This document shows, in pieces, positions 8,654 to 16,689 of a stretch of 64,000 nucleotides of DNA. The stretch is from Catenulispora sp. MAP5-51 (GTDB lineage: Bacteria > Actinomycetota > Actinomycetes > Streptomycetales > Catenulisporaceae). The position numbers and the translations under genes are program-made. Where the stretch lies: NCBI RefSeq assembly GCF_041261205.1, contig NZ_JBGCCH010000004.1, forward strand, positions 1 to 64,000. The letters run 5' to 3'. The notes below the pieces were generated by a model, which saw only the letters and a list, made by a program, of their open reading frames with translations, did not search any database and was not told where the DNA came from. Numbering within the stretch: the first letter of the stretch is position 1; each line of letters starts with the position of its first letter.

Positions 8654-9943
8654 GTGCTGACCCTCCATGCCGCCCCGCTCGTCCTGCCCATGACCTCGGC
8701 CCCGATCGCCGACGGCGCGATCGTCGTCGACAACGACCGCGTCGTCGCGGTCGGCACCCGGGCCGACCTCGTCGCCGCGCACCCTGAGGCGCGTGTGCGT
8801 GACTGGCCCGGCATTCTCATGCCGGGGCTGGTCAACAGCCACGCGCACACGCAGTACTACGACTTCGGGGACCTGGCGTCCTCCGGCCTGCCGTTCCCCG
8901 AGTGGCTGCACCAGATGGTCGCGCGCCGGGCGACGTTCACCGACGCGATGTGGCAGGAGTCCACCCGGCGCGGGCTGCACGCGTACCTGAAGACCGGGAC
9001 CACGGCGGTCGCGGACATCGTGACCGAGCCGGTGGTGCTCTCGGCGATCGCGCGCAGCGGGATCCGCGGCGTGGCCTACATCGAGGCGGTCTTCGCCGAC
9101 GACGCTTCGTGGGCGGCCGGAAAGCGGGCGGACTTCGTGGTGGCGGTCGACGGCGCCGGCGGTCCGGTCCGCGGCGTCTCGCCGCACACGCCCTTCACCA
9201 TCAGCACCGGTGTGTACGAGGACTGCGTCGTCATCGCCCACGAGGGCGGCAGGCGCCTGCACCCGCACATCGCCGAGACCACGCAGGAATCGGAGTACGT
9301 GCTGACCGGCACCGGCCCCTTCGCCGACAACGCCAAGCAGTTCGGTCTGGACTTCTCCGACATCCTCGACCGCGGCACCGGCATGACGCCGGTGGAGTGG
9401 GCCGACGCGCGCGGCGCGCTCGGCGCCGACTGCCACATCGCGCACGGCGTCCACACCAGCGAGTCCGACCGCGCGCTGCTGCGCGAACGCGGTACCGCCG
9501 TGGCGTTGTGCGTGCGCTCGAACCGGATCCTGGAGGCCGGGGAGCCGCCGGTGGCCGCTTATCTGGCCGAGGGCTCGCCGATCGGCATCGGCACCGACTC
9601 CGCAGCCTCCTCGCCCTCGCTCGACCTGCTGGACGAGGCGCGGGGACTGAAGGCCGTGGCTCGGGCCCAGGGCTACGCCGCCGACGATCTGGACCGTCGC
9701 ATCGTGGAGGCCGCGACCCTCGGCGGCGCGGCCGCGCTCGGACTGAGCGGGGGAGCGGACCGGGTCGGGCGGCTGGAGCCCGGAGTCCGTGCGGACTTCG
9801 CTGTGTTCTCGGTGGAAGGCAGCGTGGGCGGTGCCGGCGGCGCGGACAGTGCCGGCGACGGCGATCCCCATGCGCGGCTGATCGACCACGGTACCTGTGT
9901 GGCCACGGTGCTCGGCGGCAAGATCGTGCACCGGACTGTCTGA
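8654..9943 (+). CDS. Amidohydrolase, possible aminofutalosine deaminase (MqnX type)
   Basis: 429 residues of the amidohydrolase superfamily: metal-binding HAH at residues 63-65 (NSHAHTQ), a third ligand in HPHIAETTQE, then an AHGVHTSESD block and the late aspartate in GIGTDSAASSPS. The superfamily deaminates purine-like or heterocyclic substrates. In actinobacteria that make menaquinone by the futalosine route, such a protein (MqnX) deaminates aminofutalosine. The next genes downstream are menG and, further on, a MenJ-like reductase, so this role is plausible but unproven; a guanine- or ammeline-type deaminase remains possible. A 20-residue Gly/Ala/Asp insertion near residue 395 looks like repeat expansion. 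Confidence 0.75.
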   Translation: MLTLHAAPLVLPMTSAPIADGAIVVDNDRVVAVGTRADLVAAHPEARVRDWPGILMPGLVNSHAHTQYYDFGDLASSGLPFPEWLHQMVARRATFTDAMWQESTRRGLHAYLKTGTTAVADIVTEPVVLSAIARSGIRGVAYIEAVFADDASWAAGKRADFVVAVDGAGGPVRGVSPHTPFTISTGVYEDCVVIAHEGGRRLHPHIAETTQESEYVLTGTGPFADNAKQFGLDFSDILDRGTGMTPVEWADARGALGADCHIAHGVHTSESDRALLRERGTAVALCVRSNRILEAGEPPVAAYLAEGSPIGIGTDSAASSPSLDLLDEARGLKAVARAQGYAADDLDRRIVEAATLGGAAALGLSGGADRVGRLEPGVRADFAVFSVEGSVGGAGGADSAGDGDPHARLIDHGTCVATVLGGKIVHRTV

Positions 9944-9982
9944 GCCGGCTGTGCCATCTGTGCCATCTGTGCTTTCTGCGCG

Positions 9983-10021
9983 CCGGAGTGTCCGAGGCGG
10001 TACCGGCCCCGGACACTCCGG
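9983..10021 (+). terminator. Hairpin between amidohydrolase and menG
   Basis: A 12-bp perfect stem (9983-9994 with 10010-10021) without a T tract. It may be an inefficient terminator or an mRNA stability element. Before it (about 9949-9972) lie short repeats of GTGCCATCT. Confidence 0.45.
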
Positions 10022-10037
10022 GTGAGAGAATCGGCCC

Positions 10038-10733
10038 GTGAGCCGAGCATCCCTGGACAAACAGCCGCACGAGGTCGCCGCCATGTTCGACGGCGTGGCC
10101 GAGCGCTACGACCTGACCAACGACGTCCTGGCGCTCGGCCAGACGCGGCTGTGGCGGCGCGCGGTGCGCCAGGCCGTGGACGCCAAGCCCGGGCAGCGGG
10201 TGCTGGACCTCGCGGCCGGCACCGGGACCAGCACGCAGCCGTTCCACGCCGCCGGGGCGGAGACCGTCTCCTGCGACTTCTCCCTGGGCATGCTCCAGGT
10301 CGGCAAGCGCCGCCTGCCGCACCTGACCTTCGCCGCCGGCGACGCCACGCGCCTGCCGTTCCGGGACGGCGTCTTCGACGCCGTCACCATCTCCTTCGGG
10401 CTGCGCAACGTCCAGGACACCGAGGTCGCGCTGCGCGAGATGCTGCGCGTCGCCAAGCCCGGCGGGCGCCTGGTGGTCTGCGAGTTCTCGCGCCCGACCA
10501 TCGCGCCCTTGCGCACGGCGTACATCGAGTACTTGATGAAGGCGCTGCCCGCGGTGGCGACGAAGGTGAGTTCGAACCCGGACGCCTACGTCTACCTCGC
10601 CGAGTCCATCCGGGCCTGGCCGGACCAGCGGGAACTGGCGGCTGTGATCGGCGGCGCGGGCTGGCGGCGGGTCGCGCACCGTAACCTGACTGGCGGAATC
10701 GTCGCATTGCATCGCGCGTATAAGGAAGACTGA
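10038..10733 (+). CDS. menG: Demethylmenaquinone methyltransferase
   Basis: 231 residues from GTG 10038. It methylates demethylmenaquinone with SAM, the last step of menaquinone synthesis. The N-terminus [20 protein letters not shown] is the family signature, DLAAGTGT forms the SAM-binding loop, and SFGLRNV is the second UbiE/MenG signature. Length is normal. The lipoprotein gene starts four bases after the stop, so the two are probably cotranscribed. Confidence 0.92.
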   Translation: MSRASLDKQPHEVAAMFDGVAERYDLTNDVLALGQTRLWRRAVRQAVDAKPGQRVLDLAAGTGTSTQPFHAAGAETVSCDFSLGMLQVGKRRLPHLTFAAGDATRLPFRDGVFDAVTISFGLRNVQDTEVALREMLRVAKPGGRLVVCEFSRPTIAPLRTAYIEYLMKALPAVATKVSSNPDAYVYLAESIRAWPDQRELAAVIGGAGWRRVAHRNLTGGIVALHRAYKED

Positions 10734-10737
10734 GCCT

Positions 10738-12363
10738 GTGAAGGCTCGAATAGGCAGGGCGGCAGCGCTCGTCACCGCGGTGCTGGTCCTGGCCTCGGCC
10801 GCGGCGTGCTCGGGGGGCGGTTCGAAGCATTCGGGCCCTGACAACGGCGGGGTTCCCGGCACCGCGCGGAACAGCAGTCCGGGCGCTTCCGGCGACGGTC
10901 CTACTGGGGCTCCCGCTGGGGCTCTGAACGTCGCGGCGGAGAACGCGCAGCCCGGTACGCCCGACTGGAACAAGGGCGTGGACTCCGGTGCCGACCACGG
11001 GATCGAGGGCTACGCCGACCAGATCGAGGTGACGTCGGGGGACAGCTTCAAGCTGTTCGTGAACACCACCGCGCCGCAGTTCACCGCCACGGCCCTCCGG
11101 ATCGGCTACTACGGCGGGACTCAGGCCCGGCAGGTGTGGAAGTCCCCGGTGACCGCCGGGAAGGTGCAGCCGGCGGCGACGGTGCGGGCCCAGGTGAACA
11201 CGGTCAGCACGACCTGGCAGCCGTCGATGACGGTGTCCACGAGCGGCTGGCCGGAGGGCTCGTACCTGATCCGGCTGGACGCGGTCGGCGGCAAGGTGAA
11301 GGGCGCGCGGTTCGTGCCGGTCACCGTCAAGTCCACCTCCACGGCCGGCAAGGTGGTGCTGATCAACGGCGTCACCACGTGGCAGGCGTACAACGAGTAC
11401 GGCGGGTACGACCTCTACAGCGGCGGCCCGAGGAACGACTACGCGCACCGCGCCCGGATCGTGTCCTTCGACCGGCCCTACGACACCACCGGCGCCGACC
11501 GCTTCCAGACCTACGAGCAGTCCTCGATCGTCTTCGCCGAGAAGCTGGCAGCCGGCCACGGACTCCAACTGGCCTACGCCACGGACCTGGACCTGCACGA
11601 GAACCCCGGCCTGTTCCAGGGCGCCCGGGCGATCATCTCGCTGGGCCACGACGAGTACTACTCGACCCAGATGCGCCAGACCCTGACGCAGGCGCGCGAC
11701 GCCGGGACGAACATCGCCTTCCTCGGCGCGAACGCGATCTTCCGCCACATCCGCTTCCAGGACTCGCCGCTGGGCAAGGACCGCATCCAGGTGGACTACA
11801 AGGACGCGGCCGAGGACCCGATGCACGCGACCGACCCGGAGGAGTCGACCCAGGACTGGCGCAACCCGCCGGACCCGCGCCCGGAGAACGTGCTGACCGG
11901 CGTCTTCTACGAGTGCAACCCGGCGAACGCGAACATGGTCGTCTACGACCCGACCTCGTGGCTCCTGGCCGGCACCGACGCGCACGCGGGCCAGTCCTAC
12001 AAGGGACTGGTCGGCGTGGAGTACGACCGGGTGGTGTCGGACCCGACCACACCGCACCCGATCGAAGCCCTCACCCACTCGCCGATCACCTGCCAGGGCA
12101 AAGCCTCCTACGCGGACTCGGCCTACTACACGGTCCCCTCCGGCGCGGGCGTCTTCGCCACCGGAACCATGCGCTGGAACTGCGCCCTGGTCAGCGGCGG
12201 CTGCACCGACAAAATGGACGCCGCCGCCCACACCTTCGCCCAGCAGGTGACGGCCAACATGCTCCTGGCCTTCGCCGCCGGCCCGGCCGGCAAGACGCAC
12301 CCGGCGCAGGACAACACCGCGAAGCTGAAGCCGGCGCCGAGCCGGGGCGGGGTGGCGCCGTAG
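10738..12363 (+). CDS. Lipoprotein with N,N-dimethylformamidase beta-subunit-like domain
   Basis: 541 residues from GTG 10738. A 23-residue signal ends in LASAAAC, so Cys24 is the likely lipidated residue, followed by a Gly/Ser/Pro linker to about residue 65. The rest matches the DMFase-beta-like fold: a beta domain (GYYGGTQARQVW), then VTTWQAYNEYGGYDLY, FDRPYDT, SLGHDEYYS and FLGANAIF, a glutamine-amidotransferase-like core. This domain occurs in many secreted actinobacterial proteins of unknown substrate. It lies on the outer membrane face, four bases after menG. The link to quinones is positional only. Confidence 0.75.
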   Translation: MKARIGRAAALVTAVLVLASAAACSGGGSKHSGPDNGGVPGTARNSSPGASGDGPTGAPAGALNVAAENAQPGTPDWNKGVDSGADHGIEGYADQIEVTSGDSFKLFVNTTAPQFTATALRIGYYGGTQARQVWKSPVTAGKVQPAATVRAQVNTVSTTWQPSMTVSTSGWPEGSYLIRLDAVGGKVKGARFVPVTVKSTSTAGKVVLINGVTTWQAYNEYGGYDLYSGGPRNDYAHRARIVSFDRPYDTTGADRFQTYEQSSIVFAEKLAAGHGLQLAYATDLDLHENPGLFQGARAIISLGHDEYYSTQMRQTLTQARDAGTNIAFLGANAIFRHIRFQDSPLGKDRIQVDYKDAAEDPMHATDPEESTQDWRNPPDPRPENVLTGVFYECNPANANMVVYDPTSWLLAGTDAHAGQSYKGLVGVEYDRVVSDPTTPHPIEALTHSPITCQGKASYADSAYYTVPSGAGVFATGTMRWNCALVSGGCTDKMDAAAHTFAQQVTANMLLAFAAGPAGKTHPAQDNTAKLKPAPSRGGVAP

Positions 12364-12419
12364 CGGAGGCGCCTGGCGCATGAGCGCCTCGTGGAGGACG
12401 CCGGAGTCCAGTGGTGGCT

Positions 12420-12556
12420 TGTCGGATCGATGGTCGGGCCGGCCGGGTCGATCCAGTCGAGCCGGTCGGGCCGGCAAGTGGGTTGTGCTGGTCAAGCCGA
12501 GCCGGTCGGGCGATCCAGTCGGTCGGGCCGGTCGGGCCGGTCGAGCCGGTCGAGCA
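12420..12556. repeat. Degenerate 9-bp tandem repeat at a gene 3' end
   Basis: Imperfect copies of GGTCGGGCC and GGTCGAGCC, plus ATCCAGTCG variants, run from the intergenic space into the last codons of the esterase gene. In that frame they encode a Leu-Asp-Arg-Pro tail. Confidence 0.8.
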
Positions 12557-13244
12557 GGAACCTGGCGGCCGCATCCATGACCTCGTCGAAGTGATCGCCG
12601 TCGGGATAGTGGAAGGCATGCTTGGCGCCCGCGTACTCCACCAGCGCGCATTCGGTGCCGGCGCTCGCCATCGCGTCCCGGAACCTGCGCACCCCGTCGA
12701 TCGGCTGGATCTCGTCGTCGGTTCCGTGCTGGATCAGCGTCGGTGGCGCGTCCGGTCGGACGAAACCGAGGGCCGAATAGTCGGTCAGCCTGCCCGGCGT
12801 GATGCCGACCCGCTCTTCGAGGCGGCGTTGGTCCTCCGGCTCCATGGCGCCGAGATCCAGACCCGCCGGGTTGAGCGCCACGACGGCCGCGGCGCCCGGC
12901 GCGGCGCCGGTCAGCACCGAGAGCAGCGCGAGGTGGGCTCCGGCCGAGCTGCCGCCGGCGGCCAGGCGGTCCGGGCCCAGGCCGTGCGCCGCCGCCGTTT
13001 GTCCGAAGTGCTCGATCGCGTGCCGGACGTCGGCGAGACAGTCGTCGATGTTCGCCGCGCCACGGCCGAGCAGCCGGTAGCCGGCCGACACCGCGAGGAT
13101 CCCGTGCTCGGCCAAGCGCGGGCAGTGCGGGGCCAGATCGTCGGGCGAGCCGTGGAGCAGGCCGCCGCCGTGGAACAGGATCACGCCGGCGCGCGGCGGG
13201 GTGGTGTCGGCCGGTTCGAAGGTCAGCAGCGTCACGGGCGCCAT
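12492..13244 (-). CDS. Alpha/beta-hydrolase, hormone-sensitive-lipase type
   Basis: 250 residues from ATG 13244 (a TTG nine codons upstream is the alternative). It carries the oxyanion-hole motif HGGG (LFHGGGLLHG), the nucleophile elbow GGSSAG, an aspartate in HGTDDEIQP and a histidine in GAKHAFHYPDGD, so a full Ser-Asp-His triad of the acyl-esterase/lipase group. Substrate unknown. The C-terminus (LDRLDRPDRPDRLDRP) is built from the local DNA tandem repeat and is probably dispensable. It stands alone between two plus-strand genes. Confidence 0.8.
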   Translation of the reverse strand: MAPVTLLTFEPADTTPPRAGVILFHGGGLLHGSPDDLAPHCPRLAEHGILAVSAGYRLLGRGAANIDDCLADVRHAIEHFGQTAAAHGLGPDRLAAGGSSAGAHLALLSVLTGAAPGAAAVVALNPAGLDLGAMEPEDQRRLEERVGITPGRLTDYSALGFVRPDAPPTLIQHGTDDEIQPIDGVRRFRDAMASAGTECALVEYAGAKHAFHYPDGDHFDEVMDAAARFLLDRLDRPDRPDRLDRPTGSA

Positions 13245-13332
13245 CCGACCACCGTGCGCGGGGCCGGGCAAGGGGGCCGGCGCCGTGCCGCGCTCGCACC
13301 GGCCTGACCGCAGGCCCCGTACCGCCTGCGCT

Positions 13333-13338
13333 TAGAAT
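13333..13338 (+). promoter_or_regulatory. -10 box, leaderless start
   Basis: TAGAAT lies 7 nt before GTG 13346 of the reductase gene, with no ribosome binding site in between. Confidence 0.65.
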
Positions 13339-13345
13339 CGGGCGG

Positions 13346-14656
13346 GTGACCGCGCAAACCTCTTCCGCCGCTCCGAGCGAGGCCGTGCCCTCGGAGAACG
13401 TCGCCGACGTCATCGTGGTCGGGGCCGGGCCCTCGGGCTCGGCGACGGCCCACCATCTGGCCACCGCGGGCCTGGACGTCCTGCTGCTGGAGAAGTCCCA
13501 GTTCCCGCGGGAGAAGATCTGCGGCGATGGCCTGACGCCGCGCGCGGTGAAGTCGCTGGTGCGGATGGGCATCGACACCTCCGAGGAAGCCGGCTGGCTG
13601 CACAACAAGGGCCTGCGGATCATCGGCGGCGGGATGCGGCTGGAGATGCCGTGGCCGGAGCTGGCCGCGTATCCCAACTACGGACTGGTGCGGCCGCGGG
13701 CCGACTTCGACCAGATCCTGGCGCGGCAGGCGGAGAAGTCCGGGGCCCGGCTGCGCGAGAACACGAACGTCACCGGTCCGATCGTGGACCCGCGCAGCAA
13801 CCGGGTGATCGGTGTGACCGCGCGCATCACCGACGGCGACGGCGCCAAGCGGGAGACCGCCTTCCACGCCCCGCTGATCGTCGCCGCCGACGGCAACTCC
13901 ACCCGGCTGTCCATCGCGCTGGGCCTGCACAAGCGCGACGACCGCCCGATGGGCGTCGCTTACCGCACCTACTACAAGTCGCCGCGCACCAACGACGACT
14001 ACCTCGAGTCCTGGCTCGAGCTCTGGGACGGCGAGCGCCTGCTGCCCGGCTACGGCTGGGTCTTCGGCATGGGCGACGGCACCTCCAACGTGGGCCTGGG
14101 CATCCTGAACACCACCAAGTCCTTCCGCAACGTGAAGTACCCCGACCTGCTGCGCGCCTGGCTGAAGAACACCCCCGAGGAGTGGGGCTTCAACGAGGAG
14201 AACCGCACCGAGCCGATCCGCGGCGCCGCGCTGCCGATGGGCTTCAACCGGCAGCCGCACTACACCCGCGGCGTGCTGCTCGTCGGCGACGCCGGCGGCA
14301 TGGTGAACCCGTTCAACGGCGAGGGCATCGCCTACGCGATGGAGTCCGGCGAGCTCGCCGCGGACGTGATCGCGCAGGCCCTGGCGCGTCCGGCCGGCCC
14401 GGAGCGGGAGCTGGCGCTGTCGGCGTACCCGCGCGCGCTGAAGGAGACCTACGGCGGCTACTACACGATGGGCCGCCTGTTCGTCCGCCTGATCGGCAAC
14501 CCGAAGGTGATGCGCCTGGCCACCCAGCGCGGCCTGTCGCACCCGATGCTGATGCGCTTCACGCTGAAGACGCTGGCCAACCTCACCGACCCCAAGGGCG
14601 GCGACGCGATGGACCGCATCATCAACGCGATGGCGAAGATCGCGCCGGACGCGTAG
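13346..14656 (+). CDS. Geranylgeranyl-reductase-family flavoprotein, MenJ-like
   Basis: 436 residues. FAD-binding Rossmann motif VVGAGPSGSATAHHL at about residues 28-42, the family motif REKICGDGLTPRAV near 56-69, and the second FAD motif VLLVGDAGGMVNPFNGEGI near 310-330. The family reduces isoprenoid double bonds. In mycobacteria MenJ saturates one isoprene unit of the menaquinone tail, and the location near menG supports that role here. An archaeal-type lipid function is unlikely in this host. It is followed directly by the folD riboswitch. Confidence 0.85.
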   Translation: MTAQTSSAAPSEAVPSENVADVIVVGAGPSGSATAHHLATAGLDVLLLEKSQFPREKICGDGLTPRAVKSLVRMGIDTSEEAGWLHNKGLRIIGGGMRLEMPWPELAAYPNYGLVRPRADFDQILARQAEKSGARLRENTNVTGPIVDPRSNRVIGVTARITDGDGAKRETAFHAPLIVAADGNSTRLSIALGLHKRDDRPMGVAYRTYYKSPRTNDDYLESWLELWDGERLLPGYGWVFGMGDGTSNVGLGILNTTKSFRNVKYPDLLRAWLKNTPEEWGFNEENRTEPIRGAALPMGFNRQPHYTRGVLLVGDAGGMVNPFNGEGIAYAMESGELAADVIAQALARPAGPERELALSAYPRALKETYGGYYTMGRLFVRLIGNPKVMRLATQRGLSHPMLMRFTLKTLANLTDPKGGDAMDRIINAMAKIAPDA

Positions 14657-14690
14657 CCTGCCGCGTCACTCTGTCCGTGACGTAGAGTGC

Positions 14691-14796
14691 TGTCAGGCCG
14701 TGACTGGCGTTCAGGTGGGACACCACCGGGGAGCGGTCTGACACTCGCTGTCTTCTGCCGTGCGCCTGGGCGACTTCCTTCAAGCCGCCCAGGAGG
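14691..14796 (+). promoter_or_regulatory. ZTP/ZMP (pfl) riboswitch controlling folD
   Basis: The aptamer shows the conserved blocks of the pfl RNA: CGTGACTGGCG at 14699-14709, a GGTGG/CCACC hairpin with CCGGGGAGCG around 14726-14735, P1 closing GTCAG (14692-14696) with CTGAC (14738-14742), and the distal CGCCTGGGC at 14764-14771. ZMP/ZTP signals low 10-formyl-tetrahydrofolate, and the class commonly sits before folD. The 3' aptamer strand 14765-14772 can pair perfectly with 14786-14793, which overlaps the AGGAGG ribosome binding site (14791-14796). This predicts that ligand binding frees the site and turns translation on. No T tract is present, so control is translational. Confidence 0.93.
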
Positions 14797-14803
14797 CGTG
14801 CCC

Positions 14804-15640
14804 ATGCTCATGAACGGCACCGAAGCAGCCCGGCACATCGTGGAGAAGGCCGCCGCTGATGCGGCCGCGTTGAAGGCCGTCACCGGGGTCACCCCGTGTC
14901 TGGCGACCGTGCTCGTCGGCTCGGACCCGGCCTCGGTCACCTATGTCCGGATGAAGCAGAACCGCAGTGCGAAGGCCGGGATCGGTTCGTGGCACGTGGA
15001 ACTGCCCGACACCATCACCACCGCCACGCTGGTCGCCGCGCTCACCGAGCTGTCGCAGGACCCGGACGTCCACGGCATCCTGCTCCAGCACCCCGTGCCC
15101 GCGCACATCGACGAGCGCGCCGCCTTCGAGGCCATCGCGCCGGAGAAGGATGTGGACGGCGTGACGATGCACTCCTTCGCCGCCATGGCCTTCGGCGAGC
15201 CCGGTTTCGCCTCGGCCACCCCCGGCGGCATCCTGCGGCTGCTGGACGAATACGAGGTCGAACTCGCCGGGAAGCACGCGGTGGTGGTCGGCCGCAGCCC
15301 GATCCTCGGCAAGCCGGTGGGCATGCTGCTGCTGGCCCGGGACGCGACCGTGACCTACTGCCACTCCAGGACCGCCGACCTCGCCGCGCACACGCGTGAA
15401 GCCGACATCCTCGTCGCCGCGGTCGGCCGGCCGAACTTCATCAAGGGCGCCGACATCAAGCCCGGCGCGGTCGTCGTCGACGCCGGATACAACCCGGGCA
15501 ACGTCGGGGACGTCGACTTCGCCTCGGCGGCGGAGAAGGCGAGCCTGATCACCCCGGTGCCCGGCGGCGTCGGGCCGATGACGATCGCGGTGCTGCTGGA
15601 GCAGACCGTGGAGGCGGCGCGGCGGCAAGTGGCGCGCTAG
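14804..15640 (+). CDS. folD: Methylenetetrahydrofolate dehydrogenase/cyclohydrolase
   Basis: 278 residues from ATG 14804, with AGGAGG eight bases upstream; a second ATG two codons on is possible. Bifunctional NADP-dependent enzyme interconverting 5,10-methylene- and 10-formyl-tetrahydrofolate. The catalytic YxxxK occurs in TYVRMKQ, then GILLQHPVP, EKDVDGV, the Rossmann block VVGRSPILGKPVG and the C-terminal TPVPGGVGPMT signature. Complete and standard in length. Expression is predicted to rise with ZMP/ZTP through the upstream riboswitch. Confidence 0.95.
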   Translation: MLMNGTEAARHIVEKAAADAAALKAVTGVTPCLATVLVGSDPASVTYVRMKQNRSAKAGIGSWHVELPDTITTATLVAALTELSQDPDVHGILLQHPVPAHIDERAAFEAIAPEKDVDGVTMHSFAAMAFGEPGFASATPGGILRLLDEYEVELAGKHAVVVGRSPILGKPVGMLLLARDATVTYCHSRTADLAAHTREADILVAAVGRPNFIKGADIKPGAVVVDAGYNPGNVGDVDFASAAEKASLITPVPGGVGPMTIAVLLEQTVEAARRQVAR

Positions 15641-15704
15641 GAGCGTTCCGCCGTATGGCTGATCGGCACCCCCGCTGTCGCCTGAGTGGCGGGCCGACGG
15701 GTGA

Positions 15705-16130
15705 GGACTCCGGCAGAAGAGGGCAGGTGGAAGCCAGATCGCCCTGAAGCCGAGCCTGGAACAGGCCACCTTGGTGGCCGTACAGCGTCTTGCGGGGGCG
15801 GTGATCGGTGCCGTCACGGCTTCGCTGGTGCTGTTGGTGCCCGCCAGCGAACACGGCCTCAAGCTCTTCTCGGTCCTGCGCGGCCTGGAAATCATCGCGC
15901 TCATCCTGCTGATGCAAGGGGTGGCCGTCCGGTTCTGGAACTACGCGCTTTACAGTGCCGCGATCGCCGCGGGCGTCCTCATCCTGCCGGATCTTCCCCA
16001 GCCTTCGAACTACAGCGCCGAGGGCTACCGGGTGCTGTGGACCTTGTGCGGGGTGGGGTTCGCCGTCGTCGTCATGCTGCTCGCGGGCTTGTTCGCCAAG
16101 CGCGGCGCGGCTGAGCAACCGGCCGCGTAG
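15705..16130 (+). pseudogene. Remnant of a FUSC-family membrane protein
   Basis: The frame is open from 15705 but has no ATG or GTG; the only possible start is TTG 15771, which falls inside a conserved segment. The reading ALKPSLEQATLVAVQRLAG just before and after it is the FUSC transporter signature that normally follows a large N-terminal half. Four hydrophobic helices follow. The N-terminal half is missing, since folD occupies the upstream DNA. The remaining 3' part is in frame and stops two bases before the convergent channel gene. A truncated 119-residue product from TTG cannot be excluded. Confidence 0.65.
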
Positions 16131-16131
16131 G

Positions 16132-16689
16132 TCATTCGTCGTCCTCGGATCGGCGTTGCCGGCCGCGCTTGACGGCGCGCACGAAGACCTTGATGGCCAC
16201 ACCATAGATGACCAGGTCGGTGAGCATCTGCATGGTGACCACGAGCCGTGCCGTATCGGTCTTGGCGGTGATATCGCCGAACCCGACGGTGGAGAACACG
16301 GTGACGGTGAAGTAGAGCCCGTCGGTGTGTGTGAGGTGCTGGCCGAAGCTGGTCGGCGACAGATTGGCCAGCGCGACATAGCTGGCGGCGAACAGCAGCA
16401 GGAAGAACGAGACGCTGACGGCCAGTGCCTCGACGGCCCGCAACGTCGGCCACCGGGACCGGACGATCGTGCGGACCTGGAAGCCGACCAGAGCGACGAA
16501 CGAGACCAGTCCGATCAGCAGCATCGTGACGGTGACGGCCGTGCCCGCGTGGTCCAAGGGCAGCAGGTAGTACAGCGTCGTGATCGCGGCGATCGAGACC
16601 GCCACCCGCAGGACCGTCCAAACGATCCGGCGACCGGGGGGCCGCGCGGCGGCCTGGTCCGGGGCGGCGACGCCGGTGCGGGCGGTCAT
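16132..16689 (-). CDS. Two-pore-helix-type potassium channel protein
   Basis: 185 residues from ATG 16689. Hydrophobic segments at about 28-43, 50-70 and 88-108, a pore helix and the selectivity filter TVGFGD at 134-139, then a final helix at about 150-170 and a basic tail. No cytosolic RCK domain, so gating is not evident. The start overlaps the stop of the upstream YihY-type gene (ATGA), showing coupling. Confidence 0.85.
   Translation of the reverse strand: MTARTGVAAPDQAAARPPGRRIVWTVLRVAVSIAAITTLYYLLPLDHAGTAVTVTMLLIGLVSFVALVGFQVRTIVRSRWPTLRAVEALAVSVSFFLLLFAASYVALANLSPTSFGQHLTHTDGLYFTVTVFSTVGFGDITAKTDTARLVVTMQMLTDLVIYGVAIKVFVRAVKRGRQRRSEDDE

Noticed and set aside
7034-10084. Very long open frames on the minus strand opposite the phosphodiesterase and amidohydrolase genes (and similar long ones at 40933-44784, 2049-3713, 56258-58138).
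   Set aside because: They mirror real genes, are rich in Arg/His/Gly/Val without domains, and arise because high GC removes stop codons in the opposite frames.
10566-10590. tRNA-like T-arm sequence GAGTTCGAACCCG.
   Set aside because: It lies inside menG in frame, and no acceptor stem or anticodon arm can be drawn around it.
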